64,000 nucleotides of DNA, taken from the NCBI RefSeq assembly GCF_002284535.1, contig NZ_NPKH01000014.1, forward strand, positions 372,001 to 436,000, in the 5' to 3' direction. The position numbers and the translations under genes are program-made. A model generated the notes under the pieces. It saw only the letters and a list, made by a program, of their open reading frames with translations. It searched no databases and was not told the origin of the DNA. Positions 26,219-34,888 of this stretch are shown piece by piece. Numbering within the stretch: position 1 is the first letter of the stretch; each line of letters opens with the position of its first letter. The DNA comes from Mesorhizobium wenxiniae (GTDB taxonomy: Bacteria > Pseudomonadota > Alphaproteobacteria > Rhizobiales > Rhizobiaceae).

Positions 26219-27469
26219 TCAGAAGCGGTTCGGGGAAAACGGAGAAAGATCAAACACCGGATTTTGGCCGAGAATGAGATCGCGGACCAGGCGCCCGGTG
26301 GCAGCTGCCTGGGTCAGGCCGAGATGGCCGTGGCCGAAGGCATAGACTATCGTGCCGGCATGCCTGGCGCCACCGATCACCGGCAGCGAATCCGGCAGGG
26401 ACGGCCGAAACCCCATCCATTCGCGGCCGCCGGCCGGGTCAAGCCCCGGCAGAAATTTTTGTGCCTTGTCGAGCAGCGCTTTCGAGCGGGCGTAGTTGGG
26501 CGGCCGCTCGATCCCGCCGAGCTCGACCGCGCCGCCGACGCGCACACCTGTTTCGAGCGGCGTGATGACGAAGCCGTGGCCGGGGAAGATCAGTTGCCGC
26601 TTCACGTCGAAGGCGGTTTTCGGCAGGGTCGTGTTGTAGCCGCGCTCGGTTTCGAGCGGGATGCGGTCGCCGATCTGTTTCGCCAGCAGATGCGACCACG
26701 CGCCGGCGGCGATGACGAGGCGTTTTGCTTGCCGCACCGTACCGTCGGCCAGTGTCAGCGTCGCGCCATGCTGCGCCGCTCCGACATGGTCGATCCGAGC
26801 CTTTTCGAAACGCGCGCCGTTCTTCTCAGCAAAGGTCCAGATCGCCTTGCCCAATAATTTCGGATCCGTAACGGTCTTCCATCCCGGCACGAAAGTGCCT
26901 TTGACGAAACGCGGCGACAGGCCGGGCTGCAAGGCGACGAGAGCATCGCCCTCGACATGGCTGAAGCCGATGCCGAAGCGTTGCCTGGCCGCCCATCCGG
27001 GCAGCGACGCCTTGAACTCGGCCTCGCTCTCGTAAAGTTCGAGCGAGCCGTCCTCGCGCAGCATGTTTCCGGCGCCCGAGCGCGCCATCAGCCCTGCCCA
27101 TTCGGCCTCGGCGAGCCGCATCATCCGGGCCTGCGCACCGAGGCTGGCCTCGTAGCGGTCGTTTCGTCCGGCGCGCCAGAAGCGGATAAGCCAGGGCAGC
27201 AGCTTCGGCAGGTAGGGGGGCGGGATGCTGAACGGGCCGAGCGGGTCGGCAAGCCATTTCGGCAGATGCCTGATCATGCCCTTGTGGGCCAGCGGCAGCA
27301 CATCGGAAAAGGCCAAGGCAGCGGCATTGCCGGAACTCGTTTCCTCGCAGATGCCCGTCCGATCGAAGATCGTGACGTTTCGCCCCGCCTCGGCCAGATA
27401 GGCAGCGACACAGATGCCGATGATGCCGCCACCGATAATGGCGATGTCGAGCGTCGCATCGCTATTCAT
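26219..27469 (-). CDS. hypO: FAD-dependent D-amino-acid (D-hydroxyproline) dehydrogenase
   Basis: The 416-residue DadA-type oxidoreductase has the FAD-binding GGGIIG at residues 13-18 and the second motif ETSSGNAAALAFSD. A C-terminal substrate-domain stretch (GHGHLGLTQAAATGRLVRDLI) is also seen. In the hydroxyproline pathway such an enzyme oxidises cis-4-hydroxy-D-proline to pyrroline-4-hydroxy-2-carboxylate. The start at 27469 fits the DadA N-terminus; the ORF from 27535 adds an Arg-rich stretch out of family. It stops 12 bases before the epimerase gene begins. The specific substrate is inferred from context. Confidence 0.85.
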   Translation of the reverse strand: MNSDATLDIAIIGGGIIGICVAAYLAEAGRNVTIFDRTGICEETSSGNAAALAFSDVLPLAHKGMIRHLPKWLADPLGPFSIPPPYLPKLLPWLIRFWRAGRNDRYEASLGAQARMMRLAEAEWAGLMARSGAGNMLREDGSLELYESEAEFKASLPGWAARQRFGIGFSHVEGDALVALQPGLSPRFVKGTFVPGWKTVTDPKLLGKAIWTFAEKNGARFEKARIDHVGAAQHGATLTLADGTVRQAKRLVIAAGAWSHLLAKQIGDRIPLETERGYNTTLPKTAFDVKRQLIFPGHGFVITPLETGVRVGGAVELGGIERPPNYARSKALLDKAQKFLPGLDPAGGREWMGFRPSLPDSLPVIGGARHAGTIVYAFGHGHLGLTQAAATGRLVRDLILGQNPVFDLSPFSPNRF

Positions 27470-27530
27470 GGCTGCGCGCCGCGCTGCATGGCTCGGCCTC
27501 CGCCTCGCTCCGCACCTCGGTGCCAGCCTC

Positions 27531-27678
27531 CTCATCCGGCCCTTCGGGCCGCCTTCTCCCCGTCGGGGAGAAGAGGCTGACGCCAGCGTTTGCGACCTCT
27601 TCTCGCCTCGGGGAGAAGGTGGCCGCCCTCGCGTCTTGCCTCCGGCAAGCCCGAGGACAGGCTCCGCGGCCGGATGAG
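27531..27678. repeat. Cruciform-forming intergenic element within the hyp cluster
   Basis: Outer arms CTCATCCGGC (27531-27540) and GCCGGATGAG (27669-27678) are perfect inverted repeats. Inside are a hairpin CTTCTCCCCG/CGGGGAGAAG and a partial second copy. The GC-rich, self-complementary layout resembles rhizobial MITE-like intergenic elements; no coding capacity or transposase is seen. It separates the deaminase gene from the dehydrogenase gene in an otherwise co-directional cluster. Confidence 0.7.
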
Positions 27679-27700
27679 GGGGTCCGCGACATTGCCACCC

Positions 27701-28594
27701 TTAGAATTGGGGCAGTACCGGCCGCACCGCCAGTGCATCCCTGACGATCTTTTCGACCGTCTTGCGGCGCTCGCCCGACAGCGGCTGGCGCGGCATACGC
27801 ACGCGGTCGTTGGTGTTGATCGCCAGGACTTCCGCGAGCTTGATGTTCTGCACCAGATAGGTCGACACGTCGAGGTCGAGCAGCGGCCGGAACCAGCGGT
27901 AGATTTTTAGCGCCTCCTCGCGGCGGCCCTGCTTCATCAACTGATAGATCGCGACCGTCTCGCGGGGGAACGCGGTGACCAGTCCCGCCACCCAGCCGAT
28001 GGCACCGACCGACAGCGCCTCGAACGCAAGATTGTCGACGCCGGTGAACAGGTCGTAACGGTCGCCGAAGCGGTTGATGATTTCGGTCGAGCGGCGGATG
28101 TCGTCGGAGGATTCCTTGATGGCGACGAAACGCTTGTCCTTCGCCAGTTCCTCCATCTGATCGACGGTGACGTCGACGCGGTAGGCAAGCCGGTTGGAAT
28201 AGATCATCACCGGCAGGTCGCCGGCCTCGGCGACAGCGCGCAGCGCGGCGACCGTCTCCTCCGCATTGGTGTGGTAGATCGGGCTCGGCACCACCATCAG
28301 CCCGTTGGCGCCCTCCTTGGCGGCGCGGCGCGCGATCGCGGCCGCCTCGCGCGTGCCGGGTTCGTTGACCGTCAGCAGAACCGGCTTGTTGCCAGCGATC
28401 TTCTGCGCGGTCTTCAGCACGTCGATCTTTTCGTTATGCGAGAGCATCGGCCCCTCGCCGAGCGAACCGCAGACGATGATGCCGTCGCAGCCGGCCTCCA
28501 TCTGCAGCGCATAGCAGCGCTCCATCTCGGCGTGGTCGAGGCGGTCGTCCTCGGTGAATTTGGTCGTGACGGCGGGGAAAACTCCAGTCCACAT
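27701..28594 (-). CDS. hypD: DapA/NAL-family lyase, probable pyrroline-hydroxycarboxylate deaminase
   Basis: The 297-residue TIM-barrel protein has the Schiff-base lysine K160 (VAIKESSDD) and catalytic tyrosine Y132 (IYSNRLAY), plus the GSLGEGPML phosphate-loop analogue. DapA-family proteins in hydroxyproline clusters deaminate 1-pyrroline-4-hydroxy-2-carboxylate to alpha-ketoglutarate semialdehyde. The start at 28594 (MWTGVFPAVTTKF) was chosen because the frame from 28675 runs through the operator. It faces the GntR gene. The next enzyme, ketoglutarate-semialdehyde dehydrogenase, is not obvious in the window. Symbol by analogy. Confidence 0.8.
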   Translation of the reverse strand: MWTGVFPAVTTKFTEDDRLDHAEMERCYALQMEAGCDGIIVCGSLGEGPMLSHNEKIDVLKTAQKIAGNKPVLLTVNEPGTREAAAIARRAAKEGANGLMVVPSPIYHTNAEETVAALRAVAEAGDLPVMIYSNRLAYRVDVTVDQMEELAKDKRFVAIKESSDDIRRSTEIINRFGDRYDLFTGVDNLAFEALSVGAIGWVAGLVTAFPRETVAIYQLMKQGRREEALKIYRWFRPLLDLDVSTYLVQNIKLAEVLAINTNDRVRMPRQPLSGERRKTVEKIVRDALAVRPVLPQF

Positions 28595-28608
28595 GGCGGT
28601 CGCTCCAT

Positions 28609-28674
28609 CTGATATATCAGTCGTATATTTATCAAGAAACGGACTGTCAACACGGATTTCGCTATGATATATCA
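28609..28674. promoter_or_regulatory. Two palindromic operators for the divergent GntR gene
   Basis: CTGATATATCAG (28609-28620) is a perfect 12-bp palindrome, and TGATATATCA (28665-28674) repeats its 10-bp core with centres 55 bases apart. A half copy, ATATATCAG, follows at 28677-28685. Both lie between the divergent hyp genes and the GntR gene, so a GntR dimer probably binds both, perhaps by looping, to control catabolism and itself. Confidence 0.7.
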
Positions 28675-28696
28675 AAAATATATCAGGAGTTCACGT

Positions 28697-29356
28697 TTGA
28701 TATTCAATGAAACAGGCCCGGCGTCCGAGCCAGTGGCGGTGAAAGCCTACCGGGTGCTCGAGCACATGATCGTAACGCTCGAACTGGCGCCTTCTAGCTT
28801 CATCACCGAGGGCGCCGTGATCGACAGGCTGGGACTTGGCCGCACGCCGGTGCGCGAGGCGATCCAGCGACTGGCGTGGGAGGGACTGCTGGATGTCCGG
28901 CCGCGTGCCGGCATCGCCATTGCCCCGCTCCATCCCGGCGACTGGTTGCGCGTTCTCGATGCACGGCGTGGCGTCGAGGTGGTTCTTGCCCGCTCCGCCG
29001 CCCGCTTCGTCACCCGTGAGGCCGCCGACCTGTTTCACGATGCCGCGCTTGCCATGCAGAAGGCGGTGATATCAGGCAATGTGCTAGCCTTCATTCAGGC
29101 CGACAAGGCGCTCGACGAGGCGCTGGCACTGGCGGCCGACAACCCGTTCGCCGCGCGGCTGGCTGCTCCCTTGCAGACCCACAGCCGCCGCTTCTGGTTC
29201 CGCTACAAGGCCGATACCGGGCTCGCCGAATCGGCCGAGCACCATGTCGCGCTGATCCGCTCGATCCTCGATGGCGACGAAGACGCCGCCGCCAAGGATG
29301 CCAAGCGCCTGATGGCGCTGCTGCGCGGCCATGCCGAGGCGGCTGCCACGCGCTAG
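28697..29356 (+). CDS. hypR: GntR-family transcriptional regulator
   Basis: The 219-residue regulator has an N-terminal winged helix (VIDRLGLGRTPVREAIQRLAWEGLLDVRPRAG) and a C-terminal all-helical FCD-type ligand domain ending RLMALLRGHAEAAATR. I prefer the TTG at 28697, which follows CAGGAG at 7 bases; the ATG at 28664 would place the start inside the operator. It diverges from the hydroxyproline catabolic genes and is their likely local repressor. The hypR symbol is by analogy only. Confidence 0.8.
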   Translation: MIFNETGPASEPVAVKAYRVLEHMIVTLELAPSSFITEGAVIDRLGLGRTPVREAIQRLAWEGLLDVRPRAGIAIAPLHPGDWLRVLDARRGVEVVLARSAARFVTREAADLFHDAALAMQKAVISGNVLAFIQADKALDEALALAADNPFAARLAAPLQTHSRRFWFRYKADTGLAESAEHHVALIRSILDGDEDAAAKDAKRLMALLRGHAEAAATR

Positions 29357-29506
29357 CAGGTCGGCATCAAAGCTTCGGCAGGCTTTTTGTGTCCCGCCCA
29401 TCTCAAAAGGCATCGAGCGCGCCTGGTCTGACGGGAAAAGAAAGAGCAAAAGACCGCAAAGCGCCCCGGAGGCTGCTGCCAGGTGCCGAGCATCGCCTAA
29501 TTTCCG

Positions 29507-29821
29507 TCATGCGTCCTGATCGGCCGGGATCATCACGTTTTCCCAATGTTCGCCGGCCGCGACGATGCAGCTTCTGCCGGCGACATCGGTAACGATGATC
29601 GTCCAGCTTCCGGTGTCGGCGACATAGACTTCCATAATCGCCATATGACCGATCAGCCCGAAAGCAAACTGTCTTTCCTGGAACTTCTCGCTCAGGTGGG
29701 CGACGAGATCGCCATGTTCAACGCAGTAATGATATTGGGCGCTTGCGGCGTTCGTACCCACCGCCAATACGCCGGCAAGAACCAGGGTTTTCACCCAGAC
29801 TAACAGCGATTTGCGTGCCAT
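29507..29821 (-). CDS. Small secreted protein, family of two paralogues
   Basis: The 104-residue protein has a signal peptide (basic start, then LVLAGVLAVGTNAASA, cleavage before QYHY). The mature part includes HLSEKFQERQFAFGLIG, MEVYVADTGSWTIIVTD and GRSCIVAAGEHWENV. Its ribosome-binding site AAAGGAGG is strong. A paralogue lies 260 bases upstream on the same strand and shares the GxWTI...D..G.SC.V..GE.W pattern and one mature cysteine near each end. Function is unknown; the genes may form one unit. Confidence 0.75.
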   Translation of the reverse strand: MARKSLLVWVKTLVLAGVLAVGTNAASAQYHYCVEHGDLVAHLSEKFQERQFAFGLIGHMAIMEVYVADTGSWTIIVTDVAGRSCIVAAGEHWENVMIPADQDA

Positions 29822-30083
29822 AGGGCACCTCCTTTGCCATCACGTCCGGCAAAGAGGCGTCATGTTGCCGGAACGATCCAGGCCGGTTCCGACGTCGTCA
29901 CCATCGCGTCGTTCCTTTCCGTGTTCCGGTCTGTCATTAGCGGGGACGATTCCAGATGTTCCCACTATGTTCTGTATTTGGTGTCGGCAACGAAAAAGCG
30001 CAAGCAGGCGCCCGCTGGGACGCCTGTGGATCCGTTCAAGATCGTCGCCGAGAATCGCGGCCGGCTGTCACGCGCTAAGCGGC

Positions 30084-30383
30084 TCAGGTGCCTGGCAGTG
30101 CGGCTGTCGTCACCGCGCTCTCCCAGCCTTCACCCACCGAAACCACGCAGCTTTGACCGCGTGTGTCGCTGGCGAGGATGGTCCAGGTGCCTTTATCGGA
30201 AACGAAGACTTCAACAATCACATTCGGATTGACAACGCCGAGCGCGGTCGGATTTTCCCGGAACTTCTCGCCGAGCGCCTTGATCATGTCGGCTCGTGGC
30301 GCGCATTGTTCGGCCGCTGTTGCCGGGGCGGCGGAAAACGCGGCAGCCGCCGCGCCAACTATCGACACCATAAGACGCCTCAT
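30084..30383 (-). CDS. Small secreted protein, family of two paralogues
   Basis: The 99-residue protein starts MRRLMVSIVGAAAAAFSAAP, a signal peptide with cleavage near ATA-AEQC. The mature part carries ALGEKFRENPTALGVVN, IVEVFVSDKGTWTILASD and GQSCVVSVGEGWESAV, matching the neighbour at 29507 in order and spacing. Two cysteines (near the mature N-terminus and in QSCVV) could form a disulfide. I recall similar short secreted proteins widely in Rhizobiales without assigned function. The start at 30383 follows AGGAGGTGTCAG. Confidence 0.75.
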   Translation of the reverse strand: MRRLMVSIVGAAAAAFSAAPATAAEQCAPRADMIKALGEKFRENPTALGVVNPNVIVEVFVSDKGTWTILASDTRGQSCVVSVGEGWESAVTTAALPGT

Positions 30384-30544
30384 CTGACACCTCCTTGCGC
30401 CGGCCGATGTCCCCGAAGCTGTCGCCAGCGCCGTTGGTCGATCTGCCGCGCCTTCTTCGCGGCAGGATTGCAGATTAAGGTTTCTGCCGCCGCCTGGTTC
30501 CATCACATTAGCGTTCACGCAGATGCGGGCCGCGACCGGTCAAC

Positions 30545-30574
30545 AAAAAGGCCCGGTCGCTGGCCAGGCCTTTT
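30545..30574 (-). terminator. Terminator-like hairpin downstream of mmsA
   Basis: AAAAGGCC (30546-30553) pairs with GGCCTTTT (30567-30574); the stem is flanked by A and T runs and could work on both strands. It lies after the mmsA tail duplications and before the small secreted-protein gene, separating the two transcription units. Confidence 0.7.
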
Positions 30575-30601
30575 CGTTCAATCTTAGATCTGGGCCCGGA
30601 A

Positions 30602-30830
30602 CCGACGAATTCGGCGCCGTCCTTGACGCCTGCCCGCGCGCCCGCAGCCGAAGGCGAGGACGCGCAAACAAGCAACCGTCCGGCTACCTCATCGTCGGGA
30701 TGACGAATTCGGCCCCGTCCTTGACGCCCGCCCGCGCGGCCGAGGGCGAGGACGCGCAAACAAGCAACCGTCCGGCTAGTTCATCGTCGGGATGACGAAT
30801 TCGGCGCCGTCCTTGACGCCGGACGGCCAG
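30602..30830. repeat. About 92-bp tandem duplication of the mmsA 3' end
   Basis: The block containing GACGAATTCGGCGCCGTCC occurs at 30604, 30702 (one base changed) and 30794. The 30794 copy is the real mmsA end. The two outer copies carry the last codons, the stop region and the following AAACAAGCAACCGTCCGGCTA spacer. Offsets are 98 and 92 bases. The copies lie directly downstream of mmsA and are non-coding there. Confidence 0.85.
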
Positions 30831-32272
30831 CGCGAGGTCACCGTCTTAGTCTTGGTGTAGAAACGGAACGCGTCCGGTCCGTGCTGGTTGAGGTCGCCGA
30901 AGGAAGACGCTTTCCAGCCGCCGAACGTATAATAGGCGATCGGCACCGGGATCGGCACGTTGATACCGACCATGCCGACCTGGACTCGCGAGGCGAAGTC
31001 GCGGGCGGCATCGCCGTCGCGGGTGAAGATGGCGACGCCGTTGCCCATTTCGTGGTCGTTGGCGAGCTTGATCGCGTTCTCGTAAGTCGGCGCGCGCACT
31101 ACGGAGAGCACCGGCCCAAAGATCTCTTCCTTGTAGATGCGCATGTCGGCGGTCACGTTGTCGAACAGGCAGCCGCCCATATAGTAGCCGTTCTCGTAGC
31201 CCTGCATGGAAAAGCCGCGGCCGTCGACGACCAGCTTGGCGCCTTCCCTGACGCCGGTATCGACATAGCCCTTGACCCGCTCCAGCGCCTGCGCCGTCAC
31301 CAGCGGGCCGAAATCGGCGGACGAATCCGTCGACGGGCCGACCTTCAGGCTTTCGACGCGCGGCACCAGCTTTTCCATCAGCCGGTTGGCGGTATCGTTG
31401 CCGACCGGGACAGCCACCGAGATCGCCATGCAGCGCTCGCCGGCCGAGCCGTAGCCGGCGCCGATCAGCGCGTCGACGGTCTGGTCCATGTCGGCGTCGG
31501 GCATGATGATCATGTGGTTCTTAGCGCCGCCGAAGCACTGCACGCGCTTGCCGGCCGCGCAGCCGCGCGAATAGATGTACTGGGCGATCGGCGTCGAGCC
31601 GACAAAGCCGATGGCCTTGATGTCGGGATCGTCGAGGATGGCGTCGACCACGTCCTTGTCGCCGTTGACGACATTGAGGATGCCCGCCGGCAGGCCGGCC
31701 TCGATGAACAGCTCGGCGATGCGCATCGGCACGCCGGGGTCGCGCTCCGAAGGCTTCAGGATGAAGGCGTTGCCGCAAGCGATAGCCGGTGCGATCTTCC
31801 ACAATGGGATCATCGCCGGAAAATTGAACGGCGTGATGCCGGCAACGACGCCGAGCGGCTGGCGCATCGAATAGACGTCGATGCCGGGGCCGGCGCCGTC
31901 GGTGAACTCGCCCTTCATCATATGCGGCGCGCCGATGCAGACCTCGACCACTTCCAGGCCGCGCTGGATGTCGCCCTTGGCGTCGGCGATGGTCTTGCCG
32001 TGTTCGCGCGCCAGAATGTCGGCCAGCGCATCATACTCCCCGGTGACCAGTTCGAGAAACTTCATCAAGACGCGCACGCGCCGCTGCGGATTGGTCGCCG
32101 CCCAGCCGGGCTGCGCCGCCTTGGCGTTTTCCACCGCTGCGCGCAGTTCGGCCTGCGAAGCCAGCGCCACCGTGCCGCGCACCGTGCCGTCCATCGGCTG
32201 CATGACGTCCTGCTTGCGGCCGCTGGTCCCAGCGACACGCTTGCCGCCGATAAAATGACCGTATTCGATCAT
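30776..32272 (-). CDS. mmsA: CoA-acylating methylmalonate-semialdehyde dehydrogenase
   Basis: The 498-residue aldehyde dehydrogenase has the MmsA stretch FNFPAMIPLWK (150-160) and catalytic C281 in GERCMAIS. An N-terminal IGGKRVAGTSGR and a C-terminal PVPIAYYTFGGWKASSFGD stretch match the family. It converts methylmalonate or malonate semialdehyde with CoA and NAD to propionyl- or acetyl-CoA, in valine and myo-inositol breakdown. The start at 32272 follows GGGAGAGAAACC; the frame from 32485 would cross the promoter. A LysR gene diverges from it. The 3' end is duplicated downstream. Confidence 0.94.
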   Translation of the reverse strand: MIEYGHFIGGKRVAGTSGRKQDVMQPMDGTVRGTVALASQAELRAAVENAKAAQPGWAATNPQRRVRVLMKFLELVTGEYDALADILAREHGKTIADAKGDIQRGLEVVEVCIGAPHMMKGEFTDGAGPGIDVYSMRQPLGVVAGITPFNFPAMIPLWKIAPAIACGNAFILKPSERDPGVPMRIAELFIEAGLPAGILNVVNGDKDVVDAILDDPDIKAIGFVGSTPIAQYIYSRGCAAGKRVQCFGGAKNHMIIMPDADMDQTVDALIGAGYGSAGERCMAISVAVPVGNDTANRLMEKLVPRVESLKVGPSTDSSADFGPLVTAQALERVKGYVDTGVREGAKLVVDGRGFSMQGYENGYYMGGCLFDNVTADMRIYKEEIFGPVLSVVRAPTYENAIKLANDHEMGNGVAIFTRDGDAARDFASRVQVGMVGINVPIPVPIAYYTFGGWKASSFGDLNQHGPDAFRFYTKTKTVTSRWPSGVKDGAEFVIPTMN

Positions 32273-32361
32273 GGTTTCTCTCCCTGTATTGTGATGCAGC
32301 ATTGTCCGCCTTTGCGCGGCCGATGGCAACGCGAGCGAAAACGCAACCGTTGTGCAGAAAG

Positions 32362-32389
32362 TATATAGCGGTGCGCGACTGTGCATCAA
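32362..32389 (-). promoter_or_regulatory. Probable mmsA promoter
   Basis: On the minus strand, TTGATG (32384-32389) is followed after 16 bases by TATATA (32362-32367), about 90 bases before the mmsA start. The pair is a fair match to a sigma-70 promoter. It lies between mmsA and the inverted-repeat element. Confidence 0.45.
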
Positions 32390-32458
32390 TTGCCGCAAAT
32401 GGTAAGAATGCAGGTCCCTAGCAGCAAGGATTGAGAAACTGAGTTCCACGGCGCCCCC

Positions 32459-32603
32459 CTCTGTCCTGCCGGACATCTCCCCCACGAGTGGGGAGATTGG
32501 CAGTCATCCCGGCTTTCGCCAACCCGCAACGTTGCAAGGAAGTCGCCGCCGGAGCGGCCGGCCGATCTCCCCCCAAGTGGGGGAGATGTCCGGCAGGACA
32601 GAG
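32459..32603. repeat. Cruciform-forming element with perfect 27-bp arms, mmsA-lysR spacer
   Basis: The arms 32459-32485 and 32577-32603 are perfect inverted repeats, beginning CTCTGTCCTGCCGGACATCT on each strand. Each arm also forms its own small hairpin (TCTCCCCCAC...GTGGGGAGA). The 91-base centre has no ORF. Flanking GGCGCCCCC and GGCGGGCGCC extend the pairing. The structure resembles a non-autonomous MITE or a rhizobial palindromic repeat. It lies between the mmsA promoter and the lysR start. Confidence 0.8.
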
Positions 32604-32652
32604 GCGGGCGCCGTAGAGCGCTGCCGTAATCGTCGTCATACGGATCATCCTC

Positions 32653-33534
32653 ATGAACTGGGATGACGTCCGCATCTTTCTTGCGGTGGCGCGTGCCGGC
32701 CAGATCCTTGGCGCGGCCAAGCGGCTGGAGCTCAACCACGCCACCGTCTCGCGCCGCGTCGCCGCACTCGAGGATGTGCTACGCACAAAACTTTTTCGTC
32801 GGCTGACCACCGGCAGTGAGCTGACGCCGGCTGGCGAGCGCTTTCTCGACATCGCCGAACGCATGGAAGGCGACATGATCGCTGCGCGCTCGACCGTGGC
32901 GGGCGAAGGCGACGATGTTTCGGGCACGGTGCGCATCGGCGCGCCTGATGGTTTCGGCGTCGCCTTCCTGGCCAAACGCCTCGGCGCACTGACGGCGCTT
33001 CACCGCGAACTCACCATCCAGCTGGTGCCGGTGCCGCGTTCCTTCTCGCTGTCCAGGCGCGAAGCCGACATCGCCATCACCGTGGAGCGGCCGACCGAAG
33101 GCAGGCTGGTGGCGGGGAAGCTGGTCGACTACACGCTCGGACTGTTCGCGTCCCGCGCCTATACCGAAACGCATGGCCTGCCCCAGACGCCCGCCGAGCT
33201 CGGCCGGCACACGCTGATCGGCTATGTGCCGGACCTCATCGTCAGCCCCTCGCTCGACTATGCGGCCGAGTTCAGCGCCGACTGGCGCACGAGCTTCGCC
33301 ATCTCCTCGGCGCTCGGCCAGGCCGAAGCGGTGCGCTCCGGCGCCGGCATCGGCATTCTGCACACCTTCGTCGCCCGTTCGATGCCGGAACTGGTGGCTG
33401 TCGACATTGTCGCGCCCATCCGCCGCGCCTACTGGTTGGTCTATCACGAATCAGTCAGGCCGCTGCGCCGCGTCCAGATCGTCGCGAGCTTCATCACCAA
33501 GGCGGTGGAACGGGAGCGAAGCCTGTTCGTCTGA
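32653..33534 (+). CDS. LysR-family transcriptional regulator
   Basis: The 293-residue regulator has an N-terminal winged helix (DVRIFLAVARAGQILGAAKRLELNHATVSRRVAALED) and a C-terminal periplasmic-binding-like effector domain (GTVRIGAPDGFGVAFLAKRL). It diverges from mmsA and is its likely activator. The effector is unknown; a metabolite of valine or inositol breakdown is a guess. Near the stop, TTCGTCTGA (33526-33534) recurs as TTCATCTGA at 33540, a weak echo of the gene-end duplications elsewhere. Confidence 0.85.
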   Translation: MNWDDVRIFLAVARAGQILGAAKRLELNHATVSRRVAALEDVLRTKLFRRLTTGSELTPAGERFLDIAERMEGDMIAARSTVAGEGDDVSGTVRIGAPDGFGVAFLAKRLGALTALHRELTIQLVPVPRSFSLSRREADIAITVERPTEGRLVAGKLVDYTLGLFASRAYTETHGLPQTPAELGRHTLIGYVPDLIVSPSLDYAAEFSADWRTSFAISSALGQAEAVRSGAGIGILHTFVARSMPELVAVDIVAPIRRAYWLVYHESVRPLRRVQIVASFITKAVERERSLFV

Positions 33535-33631
33535 TGATATTCATCTGACGCGGCGAAGTGTGTTGAAGCTTGATCCAAGTCGCGGGGCAAGTTGCTCACC
33601 GCGCTCGAATGCGTGAAGGACACTTTCGATC

Positions 33632-34888
33632 CTACCGCTGGTATCGCTCCGGTCCGAGGTCGCGGACATTGATGTCCGGCACCCGGCTTGAAATGATGTC
33701 GGCCAGGACCTTGGCCGAGCCGCAGGCCATCGTCCAGCCGAGCGTGCCATGGCCGGTGTTGAGATAGAGGTTGGAGAACTCGGTGCGGCCGATCAGCGGC
33801 GGCCCGTCCGGCGTCATCGGCCGCAACCCGCACCAGAAGGTCGCCGACTTCATATCGCCGCTGCCCGGAAAAAGGTCGCCAAGCGAATGTTCGAGCGTGC
33901 GCCGCCGCGATTCATGCAGCGTCAGGTCGAAGCCGGAAATCTCCGCCGTGCCACCGACCCGGATGCGGTCGCCGAGCCTGGTGATCGCCACCTTGTAGGT
34001 CTCGTCCATCACCGTCGACACCGGTGCTGCGGCAGCATCCTTAATCGGCACAGTGATCGAATAGCCCTTGACCGGATAGACCGGGACGGGTCGTTTCAGC
34101 GTGCGCATGAACTTGGCCGAATAGCTGCCCATCGCCATCACATAGGCGTCGGCAGCCTTCCAACCTTTGCTCGTACTGAGGTTGGCGATACGGTTGCGCT
34201 TCTTGACGACGCGCCGTATCTCCGTGTCGTATTCGAAGGTGACGCCACGCGCCACGCAGAGCTCGGCCAGACGGTCGGTGAACATCTTGCAGTCACCGGT
34301 TTCGTCGCCCGGCAGTCGCAGGCCTCCGACGAATTTTTCACGCACCCCTGCCAGCCCCGGCTCGGCTGAGATGCAGCCGTCGGGATCGAGAATCTCGTAG
34401 GGAACGCCATATGTCTTCAGCACTTCGACATCGCCGGCAGTGCCGTCGAGCTGCTGTTGAGTGCGAAAAAGCTGCAGCGTTCCCTTGGCGCGCTCGTCAT
34501 ACGCGATACCGCTCGCCTCGCGCAACGCTTTCAGCGTGTCGCGGCTGTATTCGGCCAAAGGCACCATCCGCGCCTTGTTCACCGCATAGCGCTCAGCCGT
34601 GCAGTTGCGCAGCATCCTGACCAGCCATACCCACATATGCGGATCGAGAGTCGGCCGCACCACCAGCGGACCATGCTTCATCAACAGCCATTTGATCGCC
34701 TTCAGCGGGACGCCGGGACCGGCCCAGGGCGAGGCGTAGCCGGGCGAAATCTCGCCGGCATTGGCAAAGCTGGTTTCCAGCGCCGGACCCTTCTGGCGGT
34801 CGATCACCGTCACTTCATGGCCGGCCTCGGCCAGATAATAGGCGGTGGTGACCCCGATGACGCCGCCGCCCAGCACGAAGATCTTCAT
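33632..34888 (-). CDS. dadA: D-amino acid dehydrogenase, small subunit
   Basis: The 418-residue flavoprotein starts [23 protein letters not shown] with FAD motif GGGVIG at residues 7-12. It shows [22 protein letters not shown], the DadA hallmark, and a C-terminal [21 protein letters not shown] stretch. It oxidises D-alanine and other D-amino acids at the membrane, feeding electrons to the respiratory chain. The alanine racemase gene lies upstream on the same strand, as in dad operons, but a palindromic repeat separates them. No Lrp-type regulator is adjacent. Confidence 0.93.
   Translation of the reverse strand: MKIFVLGGGVIGVTTAYYLAEAGHEVTVIDRQKGPALETSFANAGEISPGYASPWAGPGVPLKAIKWLLMKHGPLVVRPTLDPHMWVWLVRMLRNCTAERYAVNKARMVPLAEYSRDTLKALREASGIAYDERAKGTLQLFRTQQQLDGTAGDVEVLKTYGVPYEILDPDGCISAEPGLAGVREKFVGGLRLPGDETGDCKMFTDRLAELCVARGVTFEYDTEIRRVVKKRNRIANLSTSKGWKAADAYVMAMGSYSAKFMRTLKRPVPVYPVKGYSITVPIKDAAAAPVSTVMDETYKVAITRLGDRIRVGGTAEISGFDLTLHESRRRTLEHSLGDLFPGSGDMKSATFWCGLRPMTPDGPPLIGRTEFSNLYLNTGHGTLGWTMACGSAKVLADIISSRVPDINVRDLGPERYQR

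Noticed and set aside
30881..32368. 495-residue plus-strand ORF opposite mmsA
   Set aside because: It is the antisense of a strongly conserved gene, has no family features, and arises from third-position GC bias.
33526..33548. LysR gene-end duplication
   Set aside because: Only nine bases match with one mismatch and a gap; too weak to list with the four clear cases.
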